DNA of 64,000 bases, taken from assembly GCF_910592395.1 (NCBI RefSeq), contig NC_088326.1, positions 12,157,001-12,221,000 on the forward strand, read 5' to 3'. Below the pieces are notes generated by a model. The model had not been told where the DNA came from and made no database searches. It worked only from the letters and a program-made list of their open reading frames with translations. Position 1 is the first letter of the stretch; each line of letters starts with the position of its first letter. Of this stretch, positions 10,036-23,165 are shown piece after piece. This DNA comes from Lineus longissimus. Its lineage: Eukaryota; Nemertea; Pilidiophora; Heteronemertea; Lineidae. Made by a program: the position numbers and the translations under genes.

Positions 10036-12024
10036 CTAACCGTTACTTCCACCACCATGTTTCTCATTGCCATGGTTACCACCACTGCAACAGGAAACTG
10101 GCACCTCCATGGCGTCAAGGAGGATACGATGGACATCCGAAGGGATGTGACCTTGGTCGATCTTGTGACACCATTTCTTGCACTACAAGATGAAACGAAA
10201 GTCATTTTAAAGTGAAAATTGATTCTTTAAAGTCTTAGAGGGGGACTATAGGCAGGAGCCGAGATGCTAATTTGGCTGTCTTCAGGTGACTAATATATAC
10301 AGTAAGGGCACTGGGTCATGTCAGATTCAGCACTAAATGTATTCCTCGTACGAGCGTGAATCATTTCAACGTAATGTGAGATGTGAGATACCCTATTGGC
10401 GGCTTCGTATAACTTCATCTTGCCTGCCTAGCTGCTGCCTATATTGTCCCTTTAAAAGATAAAAGAAGTTTTGCCATTCTGTCAGTTATGAACAGAAGGG
10501 AGGCCATAATTATCTATCACCGCAGAACTGGACACCCCCTTTAAAGGGATGTTAGTCTTAATCATACTCACAGTCTCTAGTTCTTGTCTCAAGGCATGGA
10601 TGGCTCGTTCACGGTCAGTGACAAGCTCCTCAACGTACTGGTACCGCAACTTCTTCCTTGCCCGACATTCCCTTGCACTTTGGCGACTCCGCTCCAGTTT
10701 GACCTTGACATCAACCTTTGTCGGCCGACGACCTCTGCGGCCAGTCTTCTTGACTCGCCCACTGCCAGCCTGGGAGACATTTGAGAGTTGGGTTTTTACA
10801 TCATCTGTGTTGACCTGATCTTTGGCTTCCTCAATCTGAACAGATGTGGACATGTTTACTTGTTACAAAAAGAGACGAGATAACATTATCCTTAGTTGCT
10901 TGCCAGATTTAGGATGACAAAACTATGGATTGGACTGGGAGAGTCTGAAGTGACAGTCATCGCTTTCCACCGCCTGGAATTAATGAACTGGTGCCCTGTC
11001 CCAGCTCATTTCCTAATGTTCCCCTGGTCGTATCGCCCAGGTCTGACATTCCCCCAATCAGAATTGCAGGGTGCTGCATGGTTGAATTAGCCAAGCATTG
11101 GATGTGCATCATTTGGCTTTGAAAACATAATATAGATTCATGCACTTGATTGGGAACAACGTTTACATGACGTAGTGTTGGCCGTCGTCACATCACCATG
11201 CATTTTACATTAATGTGACGTGACGAGACGCGACGTTTTCGTAAACGTTGGTCCAAATCAAGTGCATGGATCTATAGTAACCGAGTGACTAGCTGGGTGC
11301 AACACATACATGCAGAACCCCGCCTTTACAATTGGGGGAACGAGAACTCTGTGAACAAAGATACGCACCCGCTTAATAGCATGATTGATTATGCATGAGA
11401 AATGATTACGTAATGCCAAAATCCAATATAACTGTCAATTTCCCCCCTGGGCCTCTGTTCTTTTATATTATAACTTTAAACATACCTTCTTGTTCCTTGT
11501 GTAGCCAAAGGCCGACCCACACCTCACATTTTGTGACCTATCTGCCAAGTGCCTTGACCAAGGACCTGCACCTCACACTTGACCCTTCTGCATGCCAAGT
11601 GCCTTACCCAAGGACCCACACCACTACCTTCTTGACCCATCTGCCAAGTGTGTTGCCCTAGGACCCACACCTCACTTGACTTAGGGTGTATTCAACTTCC
11701 AACACCAGCACATTTTCTCAGCTCGCAATTCCGACTCGGATATCATAATGTTGACCGCACAGGCGGTGGAGAGCAAACTGTCAGTCCAGAGTTTCCCAGT
11801 CCAATCCATAGTTTTGTAATCCATAGTTTCCAATACCCCATGCACTCCATCCACTCAGATCCAGCTGGATCTGGAATGACAGAAAATGAAACTACACCTT
11901 CACAAAAACACCCTATTTTAGACATTAACAAATCTCGACATTTTAATATCATTGTACAAACCTTGACTTTCATATCTTCTTGTTCAATTGTCAGCATTCG
12001 CTGCTCCATAAATGCCTCTGCCAT
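10036..12024 (-). CDS. CREBL2: CREBL2-like bZIP transcription factor
   Basis: Preferred model: exons 12024-11962, 10835-10572 and 10182-10036, all phase 0, 157 aa (human about 120). The basic region LERSRQSARECRARKKLRY at residues 68-86 is nearly identical to human CREBL2, preceded by the basic GRRGRRPTK and followed by QYVEELVTDRERAIHALRQEL (short zipper with L84, L92 and L107). The last exon gives KKWCHKIDQGHIPSD, matching the conserved tail after the zipper. In flies the orthologue is REPTOR-BP, a partner in TOR-responsive transcription; a nuclear metabolic regulator is the family expectation. The first exon (MAEAFMEQRMLTIEQEDMK…) is inferred from an in-phase donor at 11961 and acceptor at 10836. 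Alternatively translation starts at the ATG at 10853 (142 aa). A MITE occupies intron 2. Confidence 0.88.
10238..10455. mobile_element. MITE with GGGGGACTATAGGCAG ends
   Basis: The ends AGGGGGACTATAGGCAG and CTGCCTATATTGTCCCT are imperfect inverted repeats. There is no coding capacity. Other copies: 54010-54456 (interrupted), a fragment near 23636-23700 and a 3' fragment at 61505-61545. Located in CREBL2 intron 2. Confidence 0.7.
11500..11680. repeat. Short tandem-like repeat
   Basis: The phrase TGCCAAGTGCCTTGACCAAGG and variants followed by ACCYRCACCTCAC recur about four times at 50-60 bp spacing, in CREBL2 intron 1. Confidence 0.55.
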
Positions 12025-12205
12025 CGTAAAAACAGTGAATATATTTCGAGGAAATAATGCTCTTTCTGGCAAAGTATTGTGCAATGGCTTATTGACATTC
12101 TGACGTGCCAGTCACGTGGTTTGTTTCCAGAAATAGAACCAAAACAGATAATCTGATTGGATCTCACCTCGTCCGCGGTTATTGGGGTCAATCGGGTCAG
12201 CTATG

Positions 12206-12470
12206 GGCGGTTATAACCGCAAAAAAGGGACAACCCATAGCGAAGACAAGGACAGCGTGAAGCAACACCTAACAACGTCGTGGCAGGGACAAAGAAGGTT
12301 GTGGCAGAAGAGAGAAAGAACACTGTTGCCGGGACAAAGATCATTGTAGCAGAGACAAGGAATACTGTAGCAAGGACAAAGAACATGTGAGCGAGGTCTA
12401 TGTTACGCATATGGGCGGTTATTACCGCAAATAAAGACAAACCAAAGCAAAGACACTTGTGTAGCATATC
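12206..12470. repeat. Dispersed repeat with GGGCGGTTATWACCGC palindromes
   Basis: GGGCGGTTATAACCGCAAA (12206) and GGGCGGTTATTACCGCAAA (12413) bracket about 200 bp of degenerate 24-bp units of the type GTAGCAAGGACAAAGAAC. The right part (AAAGACAAACCAAAGCAAAG…CTCCTATGTGTGCCACAT) recurs inverted at 30880-30990, so it is mobile or dispersed. Confidence 0.6.
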
Positions 12471-14668
12471 AAGGACACTTAGATTGATACTCCTATGTGT
12501 GCCACATCAAAGACATCTGGAATGCATGTTTTTTTTGATACAGCATACAGCGCCACCACGCGGGGCCTAATGGTATTAAGATCAAGAGGTGAAGGCTTGA
12601 ATAGCTCCTGGGTGAGTTCACAGTAGGGGCCTGCAAGTAGGTCCCACTGGTGCTGCCACATTAAAGGTTCAGACAGCTCCTAGATGAGTTTTCAGTAAGG
12701 GCCTGTAATCCATTTTTAACCTTTAAATAACATAGATAACGCCAACTTAAATAAGGTACTTTCTTAGTCTCCTCTTGGCTCCCCCAAGGAGGCCAATCAA
12801 CAACAACAACGTCAATATATATACAACAGGATGCCGCAGCCTTTATTAACTACTGCATCGTTACTATGTACTCTGCAGCCACAGGTTACAGGATATACAG
12901 CACCTTTGGCTGAAAACATGGATCATAGTACAAGAACCAAATTGAACCGGACAAATGCAACCGAAAAACGCACCTTGCGCCTAAAAAGCCCTTAACCCAC
13001 CAGCACTGATCACGTGCCGCACGCGCCTCCAAGGCAACTGCCCCGCGGAGACAACTATTTCCCGCTCCATGCTGTGCCGCGGGAAACATCAAAATTATAC
13101 ATTTTGTACTTCATTATTTACATCATACATTTTACATTTTATAAACAATATTTGATTGAGAAAAAATGGGTGAGAAAAAGTAATTGCCTTTGCTTACCCT
13201 TTTTATCACTTTTGAATGTTTCAAACCTTTCAAGCCCAGTGCCCATTTAGAGCTGCTATTACCATTAAACTGTGCATTATGCTCACTGAGCCTCTGAGTT
13301 TTGAAATCTGATAACAAACTTTTCCCAAATAAAGCAAACAACTGGGTTCAAGCAAGTTTAAAACCAGTGATAAGATTGTATTTCAGCTTGGCCACAGTTA
13401 CCCTGAGTGTGTCATCTTCCTGGAGTTTAGATAAAGACCAGTGAGTGCCTAACCTTAGCTACGTTGCGCCTACACCTACTACACTCACTAGTCTCAATCA
13501 TATCGCTAACAGCTACACTACAAGTGGCTACGGATGACGGCACTAACTGCCAGTCATGAAATAAACTAATGTTGTACTACTGCTATCAAAACCCTGTAGG
13601 CCTAACCCACCTCTAATCTAGCTATAATGACCAACATTTACCACTAAAGAAAAAAATTGTAATGCAAAAAAAATTCTCTGCAAAAATTTTAAAAAATTAA
13701 AAATGATAAAAGATGTGGGACAAAGGAAGGTGACACAGTATTAAATGATAAAGTTATCAACATACTTTAGTGGCTTATTTGATTCACAGACTATCTGAGA
13801 ACAGGAAGGCGCTCCCAAGAGCATTCAGGCTTGAAAGGTCTAAATTACATTAGTTTCAAGGGTGCAAAACACACTGGGCCACAGTGCAAGATTATGTGCA
13901 GTTACATACAGGTGATCTTCAAGCATGTAGGTAAATCACATTTTGGAACAAATCGTGGAAGTTGCAATTTGAAACAATGTGACCAGCCACGCAAAAAGGG
14001 CGGTAGGGACCAAATTCATGAAATTGAATTATTAGTAGATTGTAATACCTTATAACATGTAATTTCAGGATAACTTAGAATGTTTTGACATCATATCCAA
14101 GATTTCTCCGCTCGCCATTGTTCAAAAACTCTGTCAAATTTCACACTTTTCATGAAATAAAAGAAACTTTTGTGGACAATTCATATGCTACCACTCGAGT
14201 CAATAGGGGATTCCCTGTGATGTCAGCGCTCGAATTGGCACTTGCCTCAAACAAGAGCATCGAGGGGATTGTCCTGCTCTGTATCAACGTGCATGGATAG
14301 TTGTTTTATCAGGTTCGTTCCAAACAGTATTCCTTGTGTTGTAGCTGCAAAGAGAAACACTTGACACTTTCAAAACCAGTTTAGACAATCTCTGGAAAGA
14401 TAAACGTTCATATTTTTACTACAAGTGAGACCACTTTCCCACCGTACTTTGTTTTTTTCGTGTTTTTATAAAGCGCCTGGTCTATTTGTGGTTTTCTGTG
14501 TAGGCACCATATTTTGATATACAAACAATAACAGAGAATGACCAGTTTGATAATGACTCTCAGTATAAAAGACAAGGAATGAGGATACCTCATTAAAGAA
14601 TTGAGATGGAAAATAGACTGTATTGCACTGATCTTTCACAAACCTTATAAATTGAAGACCCAAAAAGG
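12471..14668. other. No gene recognised
   Basis: AT-rich spacer. ORFs at 13132-13341 (-), 13831-14055 (+) and 14085-14300 (+) have no known motif and no splice context I trust. Confidence 0.4.
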
Positions 14669-14785
14669 CTATAAAACTTCCACAATGATGGTGATGAAGT
14701 GATTTTCCTCGTCAGTGGTTTTGCAGCGTATCCACATCAAGGCAAGTCTTTCGAGACGATCTTTGATGGGTTCTCCTTTGAAGTC
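14669..14785 (-). CDS. Putative terminal exon of an unrecognised minus-strand gene
   Basis: After a good acceptor (ATCCCCATTCCATAG) 39 codons are open to a TAG: DFKGEPIKDRLERLALMW, then IRCKTTDEENHFITIIVEVL. The composition is strongly protein-like. Further upstream on the same strand, 15149-15126 is a possible 24-nt micro-exon (AARTKKEK) between TTTCAG and GTAGGA, phase 0 at both ends, which would join it in frame. Exons beyond would lie in or past the satellite array. I do not recognise the protein. Confidence 0.4.
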   Translation of the reverse strand, partial: DFKGEPIKDRLERLALMWIRCKTTDEENHFITIIVEVL

Positions 14786-15112
14786 CTATGGAATGGGGAT
14801 CTCAGTAATTCAGATGTGATCCTAGGCATTAAAATATTAGAATAAGAATGACGCGTTCAATTTGGAATAAAATCTCAAGCAAAACTTTTCAAAACTCCCT
14901 GGAAATCTCTCCTCTAGATCTTTACAGTGTTGTTGGAATCCTTTTTTGATGTTCTTGAATATATTGGATGATTCAGCAGAAATGTATCATACACATATCA
15001 CATAATATCTCAGTCATTGCTGTAAACTTCAATCTATGGCAATAAATTGCTGACTATCTACAACTTGGTGGACAAGGAATGAGGATATATTAAAGAATTG
15101 CGTCAGCATTGT

Positions 15113-18100
15113 CTGGGACTCCTACCTTCTCTTTTTTCGTTCTCGCTGCCTGAAATGATACAAGCATACAACCACATACCACCTAGTGGTAGCCAGATTT
15201 ATGTTAAAAATCTGTCAAAAGTGACCTGTGCAATGCTATTTTAAAGCGATGCTTGAAACCTACTGGTAGCCAGATTTATGTTAAAAATCTGAAAACAAGT
15301 GAACAGTGCATGCTATTTTAAAGCCAGCATCTTTCGTCACTTTACAAACTAACATCTAAATCTTACCTACCCTCGAAACTCGACTGCCTGAGCCATTTCC
15401 TGACCTCAGGCATTGTCTGGGATCGAGTCTCCTACCTTCTCTTTCTTGATTCTTGCCTGGCAATGCTGGTCATCCATCCTTCAATTGAAGAAGCTGCCTG
15501 AAATGATACAAGCATACAACCACATACCACCTAGTGGTAGCCAGATTTATGTTAAAAATCTGTCAAAAGTGACCTGTGCAATGCTATTTTAAAGCGATGC
15601 TTGAAACCTACTGGTAGCCAGATTTATGTTAAAAATCTGCAAACAAGTGAACAGTGCATGCTATTTTAAAGCCAGCATCTTTCGTCACTTTACAAACTAA
15701 CATCTAAATCTTACCTACCATCGAAACTCGACTGCCTGAGCCATTTCCTGACCTCGGGCATTGTCTGGGATTGAGACTCCTACCTTCTCTTTCTTGATTC
15801 TTGCCTGGCAATGCTGGTCATCCATCCTTCGATTGAAGAAGCTGCCTGAAATGATACAAGCATACAACCACATACCACCTAGTGGTAGCCAGATTTATGT
15901 TAAAAATCTGTCAAAAGTGACCTGTGCAATGCTATTTTAAAGCGATGCTTGAAACCTACTGGTAGCCAGATTTATGTTAAAAATCTGAAAACAAGTGAAC
16001 AGTGCATGCTATTTTAAAGCCAGCATCTTTCGTCACTTTACAAACTAACATCTAAATCTTACCTACCCTCGAAACTCGACTGCCTGAGCCATTTCCTGAC
16101 CTCGGGCATTGTCTGGGATCGAGTCTCCTACCTTCTCTTTCTTGATTCTTGCCTGGCAATGCTGGTCATCCATCCTTCGATTGAAGAAGCTGCCTGAAAT
16201 GATACAAGCATACAACCACATACCACCTAGTGGTAGCCAGATTTATGTTAAAAATCTGTCAAAAGTGACCTGTGCAATGCTATTTTAAAGCGATGCTTGA
16301 AACCTACTGGTAGCCAGATTTATGTTAAAAAACTGAAAACAAGTGAACAGTGCATACTATTTTAAAGCCAGCATCTTTCGTCACTTTACAAACTAACATC
16401 TAAATCTTACCTACCCTCGAAACTCGACTGCCTGAGCCATTTCCTGACCTCAGGCATTGTCTGGGATCGAGACTCCTACCTTCTCTTTCTTGATTCTTGC
16501 CTGGCAATGCTGGTCATCCATCCTTCGATTGAAGAAGCTGCCTGAAATGATACAAGCATACAACCACATACCACCTAGTGGTAGCCAGATTTATGTTAAA
16601 AATCTGTCAAAAGTGACCTGTGCAATGCTATTTTAAAGCGATGCTTGAAACCTACTGGTAGCCAGATTTATGTTAAAAATCTGAAAACAAGTGAACAGTG
16701 CATGCTATTTTAAAGCCAGCATCTTTCGTCACTTTACAAACTAACATCTAAATCTTACCTACCCTCGAAACTCGACTGCCTGAGCCATTTCCTGACCTCA
16801 GGCATTGTCTGGGATCGAGACTCCTACCTTCTCTTTCTTGATTCTTGCCTGGCAATGCTGGTCATCCATCCTTCGATTGAAGAAGCTGCCTGAAATGATA
16901 CAAGCATACAACCACATACCACCTAGTGGTAGCCAGATTTATGTTAAAAATCTGTCAAAAGTGACCTATGCAATGCTATTTTAAAGCGATGCTTGAAACC
17001 TACTGGTAGCCAGATTTATGTAAAAAAAATCTGAAAACAAGTGAACAGTGCATGCTATTTTAAAGCCAGCATCTTTTGTCACTTTACAAACTAACATCTA
17101 AATCTTACCTACCCTCGAAACTCGACTGCCTGAGCCATTTCCTGACCTCAGGCATTATCTGGGATCGAGACTCCTACCTTCTCTTTCTTGATTCTTGCCT
17201 GGCAATGCTGGTCATCCATCCTTCGATTGAAGAAGCTGCCTGAAATGATACAAGCATACAACCACATACCACCTAGTGGTAGCCAGATTTATGTTAAAAA
17301 TCTGTCAAAAGTGACCTGTGCAATGCTATTTTAAAGCGATGCTTGAAACCTACTGGTAGCCAGATTTATGTTAAAAATCTGAAAACAAGTGAACAGTGCA
17401 TGCTATTTTAAAGCCAGCATCTTTCGTCACTTGACAAACTAACATCTAAATTTTACCTACCCTCGAAACTCGACTGCCTGAGCCATTTCCTGACCTCAGG
17501 CATTGTCTGGGATCGAGACTCCTACCTTCTCTTTCTTGATTCTTGCCTGGCAATGCTGGTCATCCATCCTTCGATTGAAGAAGCTGCCTGAAATGATACA
17601 AGCATACAACCACATACCACCTAGTGGTAGCCAGATTTATGTTAAAAATCTGTCAAAAGTGACCTGTGCAATGCTATTTTAAAGCGATGCTTGAAACCTA
17701 CTGGTAGCCAGATTTATGTTAAAAATCTGAAAACAAGTGAACAGTGCATGCTGTTTTAAAGCCAGCATCTTTCGTCACTTTACAAACTAACATCTAAATC
17801 TTACCTACCCTCGAAACTCGACTGCCTGAGCCATTTCCTGACCTCAGGCATTGTCTGGGATCGAGTCTCCTACCTTCTCTTTCTTGATTCTTGTCTGGCA
17901 ATGCTGGTCATCCATCCTTCGATTGAAGAAGCTGCCTGAAATGATACAAGCATACAACCACATACCACCTAGTGGTAGCCAGATTTATGTTAAAAATCTG
18001 TCAAAAGTGACCTGTGCAATGCTATTTTAAAGCGATGCTTAAAACCTACTGGTTAGCCAGATTTATGTTTAAAATCTGCAAACAAGTGAACAGTGCATGC

Positions 18101-21100
18101 TATTTTAAAGCCAGCATCTTTCGTCACTTTACAAACTAACATCTAAATCTTACCTACCCTCGAAACTCGACTGCCTGAGCCATTTCCTGACCTCAGGCAT
18201 TGGCGGGGATCGAGACTCCTACCTTCACTTTCTTGATTCTTGCCTCGCAATGCTGGTCATCCATCCTTCGATTGAAGAAGCTGCCTGAATTGATACAAGC
18301 ATACAACCACATACCACCTGGTGGTAGCCAGATTTATGTTAAAAATCTGTCAAAAGTGACCTGTGCAATGCTATTTTAAAGCGATGCTTGAAACCTACTG
18401 GTAGCCAGATTTATGTTAAAAATCTGAAAACAAGTGAACAGTGCATGCTATTTTAAAGCCAGCATCTTTCGTCACTTGACAAACTAACATCTAAATCTTA
18501 CCTACCCTCGAAACTCGACTGCCTGAGCCATTTCCTGACCTCAGGCATTGGCGGGGATCGAGACTCCTACCTTCTCTTTCTTGATTCTTGCCTGGCAATG
18601 CTGGTCATCCATCCTTCGATTGAAGAAGCTGCCTGAAATGATACAAGCATACAACCACATACCACCTAGTGGTAGCCAGATTTATGTTAAAAATCTGTCA
18701 AAAGTGACCTGTGCAATGCTATTTTAAAGCGATGCTTGAAACCTACTGGTAGCCAGATTTATGTTAAAAATCTGAAAACAAGTGAACAGTGCATGCTACT
18801 TTAAAGCCAGCATCTTTCGTCACTTTACAAACTAACATCTAAATCTTACCTACCCTCGAAACTCGACTGCCTGAGCCATTTCCTGACCCCAGGCATTGTC
18901 TGGGATCGAGTCTCCTACCTTCTCTTTCTTGATTCTTGCCTGGCAATGCTGGTCATCCATCCTTCGATTGAAGAAGCTGCCTGAAATGATACAAGCATAC
19001 AACCACATACCACCTAGTGGTAGCCAGATTTATGTTAAAAATCTGTCAAAAGTGACCTGTGCAATGCTATTTTAAAGCGATGCTTGAAACCTACTGGTAG
19101 CCAGATTTATGTTAAAAATCTGCAAACAAGTGAACAGTGCATGCTATTTTAAAGCCAGCATCTTTCGTCACTTTACAAACTAACATCTAAATCTTACCTA
19201 CCATCGAAACTCGACTGCCTGAGCCATTTCCTGACCTCGGGCATTGTCTGGGATCGAGACTCCTACCTTCTCTTTCTTGATTCTTGCCTGGCAATGCTGG
19301 TCATCCATCCTTCGATTGAAGAAGCTGCCTGAAATGATACAAGCATACAACCACATACCACCTAGTGGTAGCCAGATTTATGTTAAAAATCTGTCAAAAG
19401 TGACCTGTGCAATGCTATTTTAAAGCGATGCTTGAAACCTACTGGTAGCCAGATTTATGTTAAAAATCTGAAAACAAGTGAACAGTGCATGCTATTTTAA
19501 AGCCAGCATCTTTCGTCACTTTACAAACTAACATCTAAATCTTACCTACCATCGAAACTCGACTGCCTGAGCCATTTCCTGACCTCGGGCATTGTCTGGG
19601 ATCGAGACTCCTACCTTCTCTTTCTTGATTCTTGCCTGGCAATGCTGGTCATCCATCCTTCGATTGAAGAAGCTGCCTGAAATGATACAAGCATACAACC
19701 ACATACCACCTAGTGGTAGCCACATTTATGTTAAAAATCTGTCAAAAGTGACCTGTGCAATGCTATTTTAAAGCGATGCTTGAAACCTACTGGTAGCCAG
19801 ATTTATGTTAAAAAACTGAAAACAAGTGAACAGTGCATACTATTTTAAAGCCAGCATCTTTCGTCACTTTACAAACTAACATCTAAATCTTACCTACCCT
19901 CGAAACTCGACTGCCTGAGCCATTTCCTGACCTCAGGCATTGTCTGGGATCGAGACTCCTACCTTCTCTTTCTTGATTCTTGCCTGGCAATGCTGGTCAT
20001 CCATCCTTCGATTGAAGAAGCTGCCTGAAATGATACAAGCATACAACCACATACCACCTAGTGGTAGCCAGATTTATGTTAAAAATCTGTCAAAAGTGAC
20101 CTGTGCAATGCTATTTTAAAGCGATGCTTGAAACCTACTGGTAGCCAGATTTATGTTAAAAATCTGAAAACAAGTGAACAGTGCATGCTATTTTAAAGCC
20201 AGCATCTTTCGTCACTTGACAAACTAACATCTAAATTTTACCTACCCTCGAAACTCGACTGCCTGAGCCATTTCCTGACCTCAGGCATTGTCTGGGATCG
20301 AGACTCCTACCTTCTCTTTCTTGATTCTTGCCTGGCAATGCTGGTCATCCATCCTTCGATTGAAGAAGCTGCCTGAAATGATACAAGCATACAACCACAT
20401 ACCACCTAGTGGTAGCCAGATTTATGTTAAAAATCTGTCAAAAGTGACCTGTGCAATGCTATTTTAAAGCGATGCTTGAAACCTACTGGTAGCCAGATTT
20501 ATGTTAAAAATCTGAAAACAAGTGAACAGTGCATGCTGTTTTAAAGCCAGCATCTTTCGTCACTTTACAAACTAACATCTAAATCTTACCTACCCTCGAA
20601 ACTCGACTGCCTGAGCCATTTCCTGACCTCAGGCATTGTCTGGGATCGAGTCTCCTACCTTCTCTTTCTTGATTCTTGTCTGGCAATGCTGGTCATCCAT
20701 CCTTCGATTGAAGAAGCTGCCTGAAATGATACAAGCATACAACCACATACCACCTAGTGGTAGCCAGATTTATGTTAAAAATCTGTCAAAAGTGACCTGT
20801 GCAATGCTATTTTAAAGCGATGCTTAAAACCTACTGGTTAGCCAGATTTATGTTTAAAATCTGCAAACAAGTGAACAGTGCATGCTATTTTAAAGCCAGC
20901 ATCTTTCGTCACTTTACAAACTAACATCTAAATCTTACCTACCCTCGAAACTCGACTGCCTGAGCCATTTCCTGACCTCAGGCATTGGCGGGGATCGAGA
21001 CTCCTACCTTCACTTTCTTGATTCTTGCCTCGCAATGCTGGTCATCCATCCTTCGATTGAAGAAGCTGCCTGAATTGATACAAGCATACAACCACATACC

Positions 21101-23165
21101 ACCTGGTGGTAGCCAGATTTATGTTAAAAATCTGTCAAAAGTGACCTGTGCAATGCTATTTTAAAGCGATGCTTGAAACCTACTGGTAGCCAGATTTATG
21201 TTAAAAATCTGAAAACAAGTGAACAGTGCATGCTATTTTAAAGCCAGCATCTTTCGTCACTTGACAAACTAACATCTAAATCTTACCTACCCTCGAAACT
21301 CGACTGCCTGAGCCATTTCCTGACCTCAGGCATTGGCGGGGATCGAGACTCCTACCTTCTCTTTCTTGATTCTTGCCTGGCAATGCTGGTCATTCATCCT
21401 TCGATTGAAGAAGCTGCCTGAAATGATACAAGTATACAACCACATACCACCTAGTGGTAGCCAGATTTATGTTAAAAATCTGTCAAAAGTGACCTGTGCA
21501 ATGCTATTTTAAAGCGATGCTTGAAACCTACTGGTAGCCAGATTTATGTTAAAAATCTGAAAACAAGTGAACAGTGCATGCTACTTTAAAGCCAGCATCT
21601 TTCGTCACTTTACAAACTAACATCTAAATCTTACCTACCCTCGAAACTCGACTGCCTGAGCCATTTCCTGACCCCAGGCATTGTCTGGGATCGAGTCTCC
21701 TACCTTCTCTTTCTTGATTCTTGCCTGGCAATGCTGGTCATCCATCCTTCGATTGAAGAAGCTGCCTGAAATGATACAAGCATACAACCACATACCACCT
21801 AGTGGTAGCCAGATTTATGTTAAAAATCTGTCAAAAGTGACCTGTGCAATGCTATTTTAAAGCGATGCTTGAAACCTACTGGTAGCCAGATTTATGTTAA
21901 AAATCTGAAAACAAGTGAACAGTGCATGCTATTTTAAAGCCAGCATCTTTCGTCACTTTACAAACTAACATCTAAATCTTACCTACCCTCGAAACTCGAC
22001 TGCCTGAGCCATTTCCTGACCTCAGGCATTGTCTGGGATCGAGACTCCTACCTTCTCTTTCTTGATTCTTGCCTGGCAATGCTGGTCATCCATCCTTCGA
22101 TTGAAGAAGCTGCCTGAAATGATACAAGCATACAACCACATACCACCTAGTGGTAGCCAGATTTATGTTAAAAATCTGTCAAAAGTGACCTGTGCAATGC
22201 TATTTTAAAGCGATGCTTGAAACCTACTGGTAGCCAGATTTATGTTAAAAATCTGAAAACAAGTGAACAGTGCATGCTATTTTAAAGCCAGCATCTTTCG
22301 TCACTTTACAAACTAACATCAAAATCTTACCTACCCTCGAAACTCGACTGCCTGAGCCATTTCCTGACCTCAGGCATTATCTGGGATCGAGACTCCTACC
22401 TTCTCTTTCTTGATTCTTGCCTGGCAATGCTGGTCATCCATCCTTCGATTGAAGAAGCTGCCTGAAATGATACAAGCATACAACCACATACCACCTAGTG
22501 GTAGCCACATTTATGTTAAAAATCTGTCAAAAGTGACCTGTGCAATGCTATTTTAAAGCGATGCTTGAAACCTACTGGTAGCCAGATTTATGTTAAAAAT
22601 CTGAAAACAAGTGAACAGTGCATGCTATTTTAAAGCCAGCATCTTTCGTCACTTTACAAACTAACATCTAAATCTTACCTACCCTCGAAACTCGACTGCC
22701 TGAGCCATTTCCTGACCTCAGGCATTGTCTGGGATCGAGACTCCTACCTTCTCTTTCTTGATTCTTGCCTGGCAATGCTGGTCATCCATCCTTCGATTGA
22801 AGAAGCTGCCTGAAATGATACAAGCATACAACCACATACCACCTAGTGGTAGCCAGATTTATGTTAAAAATCTGTCAAAAGTGACCTGTGCAATGCTATT
22901 TTAAAGCGATGCTTGAAACCTACTGGTAGCCAGATTTATGTTAAAAATCTGAAAACGTGAACAGTGCATGCTATTTTAAAGCCAGCATCTTTTGTCACTT
23001 TACAAACTAACATCTAAATCTTACCTACCCTCGAAACTCGACTGCCTGAGCCATTTCCTGACCTCAGGCATTATCTGGGATCGAGACTCCTACCTTCTCT
23101 TTCTTGATTCTTGCCTGGCAATGCTGGTCATCCATCCTTCAATTGAAGAAGCTGCCTTAAAAGAT
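15113..23165. repeat. 348-bp satellite array, about 23 copies
   Basis: The phrase GCTGCCTGAAATGATACAAG recurs every 348 bp (15145, 15493, 15841, 16189, 16537 …) to about 23151. Copies are more than 95% alike by eye. Each unit contains an internal duplication of about 78 bp beginning TGGTAGCCAGATTTATGTTA, ending GCGATGCTTGAAACC in one half and GCCAGCATCTTTCGTCAC in the other. The rest of each unit reads TCGAAACTCGACTGCCTGAG … TCTTGATTCTTGCCTGGCAA. Edge units are diverged. The 70-aa ORF at 22992-23204 is simply the longest open frame in the last unit. Confidence 0.97.

Noticed and set aside
15113-23165. CRISPR-like array
   Set aside because: Units are 348 bp, contiguous and nearly identical, with no short repeats separated by unique spacers, and the genome is eukaryotic.
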